From NCBI GenBank assembly GCA_963627465.1, contig CAVGBO010000004.1, positions 1 through 38,704 on the forward strand: DNA of 38,704 nt. Reading direction: 5' to 3'. A model generated the notes under the pieces. The model saw only the letters and a list, made by a program, of their open reading frames with translations. It ran no database searches and was not told the DNA's origin. Of this stretch, positions 24,094 through 32,400 are shown one piece after another; the first letter of the stretch is position 1; the number at the start of each line of letters is the position of its first letter. A program made the position numbers and the translations under genes. The DNA is from CAKUFA01 sp963627465 (GTDB lineage: Bacteria; Bacillota; Clostridia; Christensenellales; Aristaeellaceae).

Positions 24094-24099
24094 TACAAT
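24094..24099 (+). promoter_or_regulatory. Candidate -10 box for the XRE gene
   Basis: TACAAT lies about 22 bases before the start codon's ribosome site region. No good -35 is visible at 16-18 bases, so the call is weak. Confidence 0.4.
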
Positions 24100-24121
24100 A
24101 GACACAAAGGGGGAGATAGCA

Positions 24122-24556
24122 ATGGGCAAGAAAACAGGAGCATTGATCAAGCAAGCTCGGCTGGATGCCGGACTGACCCAGGAAAAGCTGGCACAGAAGA
24201 TGGGCGGCTCCGTAACCGCCGGGGATATCAGCAAGGCGGAGAGAGGAGAAGGAGAACTCTCAACCGCAGACATCAAGAAGATTGCCAAGATCACCGGCGT
24301 GACCCAAGCATCCCTGCTTGGAACATCCAAGACTTCTACCAAAAAGACAACGACCGCAGGAAAGAAGAGCACCGCATCCACTACACTGAAGCTAACCGCC
24401 ACGGAGAAGAAGCTGATCGAAGCTTATCGGAAGGCAAGCACGGAGCGGAAGCAGCAGGCTATGAAGCTGCTGACCGGTGACGATGGGGATGTGCTGTCCT
24501 CCTTGGGTGGCAGCGTAGTGTCGGAATTGATCGGCAACCTGCTTGGGGGTAAATAA
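24122..24556 (+). CDS. XRE-family helix-turn-helix regulator
   Basis: A 144-residue DNA-binding protein. Residues about 7-63 form a Cro/C1-type helix-turn-helix (LIKQARLDAGLTQEKLAQKM, then DISKAERGEGELSTADIKKI). A Ser/Thr/Lys-rich linker (about 64-90) leads to a short C-terminal helical part (LTATEKKLIEAYRKASTERK) ending in a Gly-rich tail. Such tails often mediate dimerisation; no sensor domain is seen. ATG 24122 follows GGGGGAG. It stands between the divergent sirtuin gene and a convergent small gene. Target genes cannot be told; the sirtuin pair is the nearest candidate. Confidence 0.85.
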   Translation: MGKKTGALIKQARLDAGLTQEKLAQKMGGSVTAGDISKAERGEGELSTADIKKIAKITGVTQASLLGTSKTSTKKTTTAGKKSTASTTLKLTATEKKLIEAYRKASTERKQQAMKLLTGDDGDVLSSLGGSVVSELIGNLLGGK

Positions 24557-24584
24557 AAAAGCAGGTTTGCATCCCTGCTTTTTT
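24555..24584. terminator. Bidirectional terminator between the XRE gene and the small minus-strand gene
   Basis: GCAGG (24561-24565) pairs with CCTGC (24574-24578), flanked by six A (24555-24560) and six T (24579-24584). The A run overlaps the XRE stop codon. Confidence 0.88.
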
Positions 24585-24599
24585 GCACCGAGGACGAAT

Positions 24600-24827
24600 T
24601 TATTTCTTGCCGAACAGTCCCTGCACTGCATTCAGCACGCTGGCAGCGTTGTCAAGGTTCAGCTTTGCCTTTACGCCTTCCACCACGGCGTTGATCTGCT
24701 CGTTGGGCAGGTCAATGCCCAGCTTGCTTTCCAGCACCTTGGCAGGGTCGGCAAGAAATTCTTTGACCAGAGTGTCATTGTTGCTCAGTGCATCCAGTAC
24801 CTGCTTGATGACCTTTTGAAGATCCAT
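24600..24827 (-). CDS. Small hypothetical protein with leader-peptide-like sequence
   Basis: A 75-residue acidic protein with a helical first half. The stretch FLADPAKVLESKLGIDLPNE resembles the N-terminal leaders of Nif11/NHLP-type peptide precursors, but there is no Gly-Gly cleavage site followed by a Cys/Ser/Thr-rich core, and no modification or export gene nearby. It therefore may simply share the short helical motif. ATG 24827 follows AAAGGAG at nine bases and the gene has a good promoter at 24865-24893 and a terminator. Real as a gene; function unknown. Confidence 0.8.
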   Translation of the reverse strand: MDLQKVIKQVLDALSNNDTLVKEFLADPAKVLESKLGIDLPNEQINAVVEGVKAKLNLDNAASVLNAVQGLFGKK

Positions 24828-24864
24828 ATGGGTCAGCTCCTTTATGCGTAATGGGATATACCCC

Positions 24865-24893
24865 AGTATAAACGACATGATGGAGAAAAGCAA
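24865..24893 (-). promoter_or_regulatory. Promoter for the small minus-strand gene
   Basis: On the minus strand TTGCTT (24893-24888), a 17-base spacer and TATACT (24870-24865), about 37 bases before the start codon. Confidence 0.75.
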
Positions 24894-24949
24894 TGGCAGG
24901 GAAAAGGAAAATCTCTGTCGAATACCACCGTGCAAAGGAAGTGAAAGAC

Positions 24950-25189
24950 ATGGAAAAGCCGGAAAGCTATCTCATTCAGGACACCACACGGGAGCAGCGG
25001 GAAATCATTGTGGCGGAATCCCTGGGAGCTATAGAGGCGGCCTGCGACGGATGCAGTGCCGGTCTTGCGGAAATGTATCAGGAGTATATCGAAGGAAAGA
25101 AGGAACTGAGGCAGATCAATGCCGAGTTCAATGCCCGATATGTATCCGGTCGGGAAGGTGCGGATCGGTCTCGTTGCCCCTGGCAGTAA
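24950..25189 (+). CDS. Small conserved cytoplasmic protein of unknown function
   Basis: A 79-residue protein reading ESYLIQDTTREQREIIVAES, then CDGCSAG, YQEYIEGKKELRQIN and NARYVSG. I recall this arrangement as a recurrent small protein in Clostridia, sometimes given unreliable names in databases; no function can be assigned. The CxxC pair could hold a metal or be redox-active, but that is open. ATG 24950 is preferred because the family-like part begins there and AAAGGAAGTG precedes it. The in-frame ATG at 24893, with a GGAG site, would add 19 residues written in codons (AGG, GGG) unlike the neighbours. Confidence 0.7.
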   Translation: MEKPESYLIQDTTREQREIIVAESLGAIEAACDGCSAGLAEMYQEYIEGKKELRQINAEFNARYVSGREGADRSRCPWQ

Positions 25190-25285
25190 ATGAAGTGAAC
25201 TTTGCAGGATTATTTTCATTTTGCCGGAAGAAAATCGATCGGGAAAACGTTATATAGTTGGAAAAACCAATTGGAGGTTATGACC

Positions 25286-27319
25286 ATGAAAAAGATGCTG
25301 GCTTTCCTAATGGTACTGGCAATCATGGTAACATCTTTTGCCGGCTTTGCACTGGCAGAAGGGGATCGGTTCATCTTCGACCGAAGCGTTACGGAGCTTT
25401 TTATCGGCGATACGCTGACGCTGACGATGGAGCGGGCAGGTAATGCGGCGGAAGGCACGGTAACCTTTAAGTCTTCTGCCACGCAGAATGCCACCGTGGA
25501 CGAAAACGGTACGGTGACCGGCCTGAAAAAGGGACAGACGACCATTACGGCAACCCTGGAAAACAATGGCCGCTCGTTCCGGGCAAACATTACACTGACG
25601 ATTAAGCAGCGTGTGGAAAAGGTCTCTTTGGACGAGACCAAGGTGACCCTGCACGATGCTACGGAAGCAGCCATTGCTTCCCTGCTGACCCAGTCCACCA
25701 CCAACCGGGTGCTGCTGGTGCCCATGGGACAGTCTCTGTCCGCACCCACCTTGGTGGAACCCACCACGGCCAATGACCGCACGGCTGTGCTGGAAAGCAG
25801 CGATTCCAACGTGCTGCGGGTACAGGGACACAGCCTGACCCCTGTGAAGGCAGGCGAGTGCGAACTGACTGTAAGCAGCAAGCAGAATCCTGAAGTAAAG
25901 GCTACCTATCATGTGCTGGTGGTGACCCCTGCACGGATTGTGAAGCCTACCCTGGCAGAAGAAACCCTGTGGGTTGGTGAAACCACCCAGGCGACCGCAG
26001 CCATTACCCCTGCGGACGCAAGCATCACGGATGTGACCTGGACCAGCCGCAACGAAAGCGTTGCTACGGTGGATGCCAACGGCGTCGTGACTGCCGTGAG
26101 CAAGGGCTCTGCCTACATCGTTGCCGCAGCTGTTGACGGCAGCGGCCGCATGGGCAATGTGACGGTTCGGGTAAAGCAGCAGCCTACGGCGATTACCCTG
26201 AGCAGCACGGACTTGGTCGTTAACATGGGTCAGGCGCAGAACTTGCGTGCGACCGTGGCACCCACCAATGCGGATGATAAGAAGGTGACCTGGGAAAGCA
26301 GCGATCCTTCCGTTGCAACCGTGAACAGCAGTGGCCGGATCACCCCTGTATCTGTGGGCGAAGCAACCATTACCTGCCGTAGCACCAACTTCCCCAGCGT
26401 GTATGCCACCTGCAAAGTGACGGTGAATCAGCTGGTGGAAAAGGTGATCTTCTCCACGAAGACTGTGACGGTGGATGTAGGCAGCACCATTACCGTAGCT
26501 CCCCAGATCACCCCTGCCAACGCCACCAATCAGAGCGTGACGTACAAGACGTCCAACGCCAATATTGCCACGGTGGATGCCGATGGTACGGTGCACGGCG
26601 TGAAGCGTGGTACCGTGACCATTACGGCCACGGCTGCTGACGGCAGCAAGCGCAGCGGCACCATCAAGGTGTCTGTGCTCCAGCCTGTGACCGGCGTACA
26701 TATGTACAGTGATACCATCCGTGTGGATGTGCGGGAGAGCGTTACCGGCCGTGCGGTGCTGGAACCTACTGATGCCAGCAACCTGAACATGACCTGGACC
26801 AGCGCAGATCCTTCCATCGCAACGGTGAAGGGCAAGCAGAACCGGCCTACCGTTACCGGCGTCCGCTGGGGCGAAACCACCATTACCGGTGTTACGGAAG
26901 ATGGGGGCTACACCACCACGGCAACCATCATGGTGGGCAACTATGACAAGGCTCTGAAGATCGTTGACCTGTACCTGCAGGATAACAAGATCAAGCTGAA
27001 CGTTCGTAACGACAGCAATATGAACATCACCCGGTTCTACTTCACTCTGACCTGCTACGATGTGTACGGCAATCCGCTGCCTGTAACCTCTGACGGCAAT
27101 TATGTGATGAACTGCTCTTACCGTCTGGCACTGGGCGAAGGGGAGATGACCCAGCACGGTCGCTTCAATTTCGACAACTATGTGCAGCCGGTTGTGGAAA
27201 TCGGCAAGGTTGTGATGAACCTGACCGGCTACCGTACGGAAGACGGCTACAGCCGCAACATTCAGTCCAGCAAGCAGCCTACGGCGGAAATCAGAAGCCC
27301 CAACTATGTGGGACAGTAA
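25286..27319 (+). CDS. Exported multi-domain bacterial Ig-like (BIG2) protein
   Basis: A 677-residue secreted protein. A signal peptide ends at about residue 25 (GFALA-EG, signal peptidase I type). Six Ig-like units follow at roughly 27-108, 109-213, 217-293, 299-378, 382-460 and 465-552; each has the BIG2 pattern of L/V-xx-G-xx-xx-L early, then TWTSxxxxVATV and a V-xx-G-xx-xI-T end. The second unit is irregular, with an insertion. The last 125 residues form a different, probably beta-rich domain (FYFTLTCYDVYGNPLPV). There is no membrane anchor, LPxTG or S-layer motif, so attachment is unknown; such proteins commonly take part in surface adhesion. ATG 25286 lies seven bases after GGAGGT; the ATG at 25280 is too close to it. 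Confidence 0.9.
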   Translation: MKKMLAFLMVLAIMVTSFAGFALAEGDRFIFDRSVTELFIGDTLTLTMERAGNAAEGTVTFKSSATQNATVDENGTVTGLKKGQTTITATLENNGRSFRANITLTIKQRVEKVSLDETKVTLHDATEAAIASLLTQSTTNRVLLVPMGQSLSAPTLVEPTTANDRTAVLESSDSNVLRVQGHSLTPVKAGECELTVSSKQNPEVKATYHVLVVTPARIVKPTLAEETLWVGETTQATAAITPADASITDVTWTSRNESVATVDANGVVTAVSKGSAYIVAAAVDGSGRMGNVTVRVKQQPTAITLSSTDLVVNMGQAQNLRATVAPTNADDKKVTWESSDPSVATVNSSGRITPVSVGEATITCRSTNFPSVYATCKVTVNQLVEKVIFSTKTVTVDVGSTITVAPQITPANATNQSVTYKTSNANIATVDADGTVHGVKRGTVTITATAADGSKRSGTIKVSVLQPVTGVHMYSDTIRVDVRESVTGRAVLEPTDASNLNMTWTSADPSIATVKGKQNRPTVTGVRWGETTITGVTEDGGYTTTATIMVGNYDKALKIVDLYLQDNKIKLNVRNDSNMNITRFYFTLTCYDVYGNPLPVTSDGNYVMNCSYRLALGEGEMTQHGRFNFDNYVQPVVEIGKVVMNLTGYRTEDGYSRNIQSSKQPTAEIRSPNYVGQ

Positions 27320-27389
27320 ACCGCTGAACGGCCATGCGGTTCCCGGTGAAGCACAGCTGAACCGAAAACTTCAATAACCCTGAATCAAG

Positions 27390-27434
27390 AAGAGACCACG
27401 GCGCGGGCGTCAAAACCCGACCGTGGTCTCTTTT
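27390..27434 (+). terminator. Rho-independent terminator after the BIG2 gene
   Basis: AAGAGACCACGG (27390-27401) pairs with CCGTGGTCTCTT (27421-27432), with an inner GGG/CCC pair, followed by TTTT. It may also serve the convergent metallopeptidase gene. Confidence 0.92.
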
Positions 27435-27448
27435 ACACAGCAAATGAT

Positions 27449-28003
27449 TCAAGGCATCATAGCCATTAGTGTGGCACCGTTATCCTTCAGCCATTGGTTC
27501 CAATGGTTGTAGTCTGGATACACCCGCAGCACTTCGGCGTAGAATCGATCAGAGTGATTCATTTCCTTCCGGTGGCACAGCTCGTGAACGATCACACTAT
27601 CCAGCACCTCCGGAGGAGCCAGCATCAGCAGACAGTTGAAATTCAGGTTGCCGAGGCTGCTGCAGCTGCCCCACTTGGAACGCTGATTGCGAATGGTGAT
27701 GCGCCCGTAGGTCACGCCGATCAATCGGGCGTAATGCTGTACTCTGCCGGGAATGACCTGCACAGCCTGATGGGCAAGCTGACAAATGTCGTCAGGGGTC
27801 AGCTTTTTCACGTCCTCCATTGCCTGTTGCCGAGCTTCTGCCTGTGCCAGATGCTTCTGAATCCATGCCTGATGTTCCAGCAGAAAGGCACGAATGTCTG
27901 CCTCCGGGGTGCGAAGGGGCGCACGGACGATGACCTTGCCGTCCTTGATTTGAATCGCTAGTGTCTTTCGATTGCTGCGGATTAGTTCATATGTCGTGTT
28001 CAT
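27449..28003 (-). CDS. YgjP-type (DUF45) metal-dependent hydrolase
   Basis: A 184-residue cytoplasmic protein of the YgjP/SprT-like metallopeptidase family. The zinc motif is HELCH (in VIVHELCHRKEMNHSDRFY), with the family stretch RNQRSKWGSCSSLGNLNFNC before it. Both histidines and the Glu are present, so it should be active; the substrate of the family is not established. The ATG at 28003 shares one base with the stop of the upstream acetyltransferase gene (TGATG) and has only a weak ribosome site, which points to translational coupling. Confidence 0.9.
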   Translation of the reverse strand: MNTTYELIRSNRKTLAIQIKDGKVIVRAPLRTPEADIRAFLLEHQAWIQKHLAQAEARQQAMEDVKKLTPDDICQLAHQAVQVIPGRVQHYARLIGVTYGRITIRNQRSKWGSCSSLGNLNFNCLLMLAPPEVLDSVIVHELCHRKEMNHSDRFYAEVLRVYPDYNHWNQWLKDNGATLMAMMP

Positions 28004-28650
28004 CACCGCCTGCCGGTATCCGCTGCATGGGCTTCCTGCCAATCCTGCAGCAGGATGGCGTACAGCTCCACGTCCGTGTACTTGCCCTTATTCAGCACCC
28101 GATCCCGCAGGGTGCCTTCATGCTGCATGCCGCATTTCACCATGACCCGGCCGCTGGCTGGGTTGGAGGTTTCATGCATGGCTTCCACCCGGTGGAGACG
28201 CAGGGTGGAAAAGCTCATGTCCAGCACGGCCTGAAGGGCTTCGGGCATCAACCCCTGCCCCCACAACCACCGGGCAAGGCTGTAGCCTACCTCGGCGGAT
28301 TGATTTTCCGGGCTGTACCACATAAAGCCGATGGTGCCCACCAAGTGCCCGGTTTCCCTCAACACAATGCCGTAGCTGGAAGGTGCGCCATCCCTGTACT
28401 GCTTGTGCATAAAGCGCAGGTAAGCCCGGGAATCTGCCAAAGAGCGGTGCGGCTCCCACAGCACGTGCCGAGCCACCTCCGGGTCACGGGAGTAGGCGAA
28501 CACATCGGGCGCATCGCTCATTCGCATAGGGCGGAGAATCAGCCGCTGGGTGGTTAAAACAGGCAAATGGGCAAACACCTCGCAGGGATCCGCCGGATGC
28601 TGGGGAAAGGGGCTGATGATTTTGCGGAAGAAACCGCGCTGCTCACTCAT
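28003..28650 (-). CDS. GNAT-family N-acetyltransferase (RimJ/RimL-type)
   Basis: A 215-residue acetyl-CoA-dependent acetyltransferase. TQRLILRPMRMSDAPDVFAY opens the domain as in RimJ/RimL proteins; the acetyl-CoA region is EVGYSLARWLWGQGLMPEAL, and VEAMHETSNPASGRVMVKCG closes the fold. The acceptor may be a protein N-terminus or a small molecule and cannot be told. The start is uncertain: ATG 28650 lacks a good ribosome site, and a longer TTG form (to 28701) is possible. A small hairpin (CGGCAG 28663-28668/CTGCCG 28675-28680) sits just before the ATG. It is coupled with the downstream metallopeptidase gene. Confidence 0.85.
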   Translation of the reverse strand: MSEQRGFFRKIISPFPQHPADPCEVFAHLPVLTTQRLILRPMRMSDAPDVFAYSRDPEVARHVLWEPHRSLADSRAYLRFMHKQYRDGAPSSYGIVLRETGHLVGTIGFMWYSPENQSAEVGYSLARWLWGQGLMPEALQAVLDMSFSTLRLHRVEAMHETSNPASGRVMVKCGMQHEGTLRDRVLNKGKYTDVELYAILLQDWQEAHAADTGRR

Positions 28651-28745
28651 GACGGCGTTCGTCGGCAGACAAGCCTGCCGAAGCCTTTCAATCAATTTCA
28701 AAAAAAGAATTTTGCAAAACGGGAACGAAAAGGCGGTCTCATTCG

Positions 28746-29303
28746 TCAGATGGATGAAAGCCCCATCTTCTGTGCCGTCATCAGGATGCCCACCACGGTT
28801 TTGCCATCGTGGAATTCACCCCGGAGCACCTTCTGCAAGGCTTCGGTCAAGGGCATACGCTGGGCGGCGATGAATTCATCCGCATCCGGGTGCTTTTCAC
28901 CGGCATGGAGCCCGGTAGCTAGGTACAGGTGGATGTGCTCATTGCAGAAGCCGGGGGTGGTGTCCAGCACCAGCAGTTTCTCCCAATGGTCTGCATGGAG
29001 GCCGGTCTCTTCTTCCAGCTCCCGCTTGGCGCAGAGGAAGGGATCTTCATCGGCGGTGTCCAGCTTACCGGCGGGAATCTCCAGCGTGACCCGGTCAATG
29101 GCCACCCGGTGCTGGCGGACAAGGATGATGTTGCCTGCTTCATCCAGGGCAACCACGGCGGACGCACCACGGTGGAGCACAATCTCTCTGGGTGCTTGAC
29201 CGCCGTCCGGCAGGTTTACCTGCCACTTTTCCACATGGATCACTTTGCCGGGGTAAATGACCTCCCGGGAAATCACATTTTCACGCAGTTCAGAATCTTG
29301 CAT
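28746..29303 (-). CDS. NUDIX hydrolase, ADP-ribose pyrophosphatase type
   Basis: A 185-residue cytoplasmic enzyme expected to hydrolyse ADP-ribose or related nucleoside diphosphate sugars. The NUDIX box is present (GKLDTADEDPFLCAKREL, then EEETGL) with the catalytic RELEEE helix; there is one more residue between the first Gly and Glu than in the textbook pattern, as in many Clostridial ADP-ribose pyrophosphatases. The upstream VRQHRVAIDRVTLEIPAGK and downstream TTPGFCNEHIHLYLA fit the ADPRase branch. ATG 29303 lies nine bases after TGAGG; the GTG at 29318 overlaps that site. It is divergent from the large surface-protein gene. Confidence 0.92.
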   Translation of the reverse strand: MQDSELRENVISREVIYPGKVIHVEKWQVNLPDGGQAPREIVLHRGASAVVALDEAGNIILVRQHRVAIDRVTLEIPAGKLDTADEDPFLCAKRELEEETGLHADHWEKLLVLDTTPGFCNEHIHLYLATGLHAGEKHPDADEFIAAQRMPLTEALQKVLRGEFHDGKTVVGILMTAQKMGLSSI

Positions 29304-29408
29304 GGGTGGATGCCTCACATTCTGTTAGGAAGTTTCTTTCTTCACATTCGACGGTGAAGGGCGGATTCCTGCATGGGGCGAAAAGATGGACTGCATCCGG
29401 GGTTCGAA

Positions 29409-29437
29409 TTGACAACGGCGATGGTTGGCGATACAAT
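29409..29437 (+). promoter_or_regulatory. Strong promoter for the large surface-protein gene
   Basis: A perfect TTGACA (29409-29414), a 17-base spacer and TACAAT (29432-29437), about 37 bases before an AAGGAGG ribosome site region. Confidence 0.88.
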
Positions 29438-29481
29438 AAACTCGGAGAATCGTTACTTGCGCTGCAAGGAGGAATGCAACG

Positions 29482-32400
29482 ATGAAATATGCTGCCCAAT
29501 GGAAAAAACGGATGCTGTCCCTGCTCCTTGGCATCATGATGCTGCTGTGCAGCTTTGCTGTGCCTGTCATGGCACAGGAGGACTGGACGGCACTGATGGT
29601 GACCCTGAGCTGGACGGATCTGAGCGGAAATTATATGTCCGTTACGGCCACGCCTGTGGAAGGATCGGATCAGACCTTCTGGGCTACGGTGACCGCCTCG
29701 GATGTGTTCAGCGGATTGACACTGAACGTGTATCATCCCTATCATACGGATTATGTGTTCAACCCGGCGGATGGCACGATTATCTCGGCCATGGATACCG
29801 GGGCGGACATGGATGCTTCCAAGGCCATTACCATCATGGCCTACGAGGCGGACGGCGTGACGGTGGCGGATATGTACACCCTGTATGTATCCACTCAAGT
29901 CGCTCCTGTTGTCGTGCCTACGGAAGCACCCACCGAAGTGCCGACAGAAGTCCCCACCGAGGTTCCCACGGAAGTTCCTACGGAAACGCCGGTGCCTGCT
30001 CCTGCCACGGTGGACGTGCAGGTGATTTATCAGGGTACGGATGGTGCCTATCTGGGTGAAACTACGGCAACCCTGAACACCAATGCCAACAACACCGTGT
30101 ATGCGGCGGACCTTGACGGCTATACGCCCCAAACCTATCAGCAGGACGTGTATGTGGATGCTTCCGGCAATCCGTCCGTGAATCCTGTCATTTTCACCTA
30201 CACGGCGGTAGAAACGCCTACCCCTGCCCCTACGGAAACGGAAATTATCGTGATCTACAACACGGCTGACGGCGGCAACCTGGGCAGCACCAGCGTGATG
30301 GCGCCTGTGGGACAGATCACCGTTATTTCTGCGGCAGGCTTTGACGGCTACAATCCCGATGCTTATGAGAAGTATGTAACCGTGGATGCTGCTGGCAACC
30401 CGGATCAGAATCCTGTCATCTTTACCTACACGGCGGCAGAAACCCCTGTGCCCGTTCCGGAATCCGTCACGGTGGATGTGCAGTGCGTGACGGATGGCGG
30501 TCTGATGATCTACACCACCCAGGTGACTTGCATGACCGGCGAAAGCATGCCGGTGGAAGCTCCTGTCCTGGATGGATACACGGCCAATACGGCGACCCAG
30601 CCCCTGACCGTATCCGAAACCGGCGTGGCAGAGCCTTCGGTGCTGGTGTTCACCTATACGGCGGTCGTTCCTGAAACAGAAGTGCCTGTGACCGAAATCC
30701 CTGCAACGGAGGTTCGTGTCACCATCCGCTATGTGGATGAAAGCGACATGCATGACGTGGCTTCCGCCCAGACCAGCGATGTACTGACGGAAGGTCCCAA
30801 CAATATTACCGCTGCCCCGGCTGACTTGGCCGATGGTTACAGCATTGTCAGCGAACCCAACACCACGGTGGATGTGGCCGGCGGTGTGGCGGATCCGGCG
30901 GAAGTGGTGTTCTACTATCGAGCAGCTCCTGTTGTGACTGATACCCCTGCCCCTGTGGCACCTGCTACGGTGACGGTGTATTATCAGGATAAAACCGGCA
31001 AGGAAATTGCCTCTCCCGAAACGGTGTCTCTGGAGGCAGGCAAGACCTCCGTTGTTGCTCCTCAGGCGGATCATGTGCCGGCAGGCTACAAGGCCTATCA
31101 GGCGGATCCTGTGTCTGTCACGGTCACTGCAGAGGGCGTGGCAGAGCGGGAGAGCGTGACCTTCGTCTATGAAGAGGAAGTCATTGAGACGCCTATTCCC
31201 GTGGGTGAAACCATCAACCGTTTCGGCACGGTGAATGATCGTCAGGTCAAGTTCCGCTCCGAACCTTCCACGGCCAGCGGCAAGACCATCTTGGCCACCC
31301 TGAGCAAGGGTACCAAGGTGTGGATGGTGAAGGAACAGGTTACGGACGCAGGGGAAAACTGGACTAGCGTCATTTACAACGGCACCAGCGGCTACATCAT
31401 GAGTACGTACCTGACCGTGATGACCGAGGCGGAAAGTCAGCAGTACGAGGCGGACGAGTGTGAGACGCCTGTGCCTCGTGAGCCGGTGATTACCGAAGAA
31501 CCTACCGCTACCCCTGAAATTACGGCAACGCCCACGGCACCTGTGATTACGGATGCACCTACGGAGACCCCCACGGCTGTACCGGGCGAGGTTAGCGTAA
31601 CGGTGCAGTACATCAGCGCGGAGGGCACCCTGCTGGGCGAGACCCGTACCACCTGCTCCACCGGCATGCAGACCTATGTTTATGCAGCTGCCATTGAAGG
31701 CTACACCCCGGACAGCAGTGCGAAGCTTGTGACCGTAGATGCGGCAGGCACCCCGGATCAGAATCCTGTGGTGTTCACCTACACCAAGAATCCTGTGGTC
31801 ACGGAAACCCCTGTGGTGACCCAGACGCCTTACACCGGCTATGCTGTGACCACCGGCACGGTGGCACTCCGCACGGAAATCAGTACGGCGGATGCCAGCA
31901 TCATTACCACCCTGCCTGCGGAAACCCTCATGAACGTGACTGCCCAGTCTACGGACAGTGCTTCCGGCAGCGTATGGAGCCGGGGCACGACCCTAGCCAA
32001 TCAGCAGGGCTATGTGCCGGACAGCATGCTGCGCCACATCAATGCCCAGGAAGCGGAATACTACATCCGCAAGTGGAATGATGAAACCGCAACGCCTACT
32101 CCTACCCCTGCAACCACGTCCGAGCCTCCGCAGGTTGTAGGCTATGCCTACACGGTAGGCGATGGCGTGTACTTCCGCAGTCAGGCCAGCGTACAGAGTC
32201 AGATTATCAACGTACTGGGACAGAACATCCCCATGTTGGTCATGGGTCAGGTGTACGACGCTGATAACGTGGCTTGGCACATTGTCAACTACAACGGTGT
32301 GTACGGCTACATCCGGGCAGACATGCTCCGCATGATGACTGCTCAGGAAGTTATCGACTATACCGAGAACCTGAAGAAGGGCACGCCTACCCCTGTGCCC

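Noticed and set aside
23219..24556. Sirtuin plus XRE regulator as a possible anti-phage system.
   Set aside because: The sirtuin is a stand-alone, standard-length deacylase with a zinc site and no effector domain; its partner is a nitroreductase. Nothing else in the area looks like a defence island.
28702..28745. Terminator after the NUDIX gene.
   Set aside because: A T run exists on the minus strand, but the only stem before it is a loop-less TTTTGCAAAA palindrome.
29917..29988. Tandem repeats as a CRISPR-like or phase-variable array.
   Set aside because: Units are in-frame coding repeats for a Pro/Thr/Glu stalk with silent differences; no spacers and no homopolymer tract.
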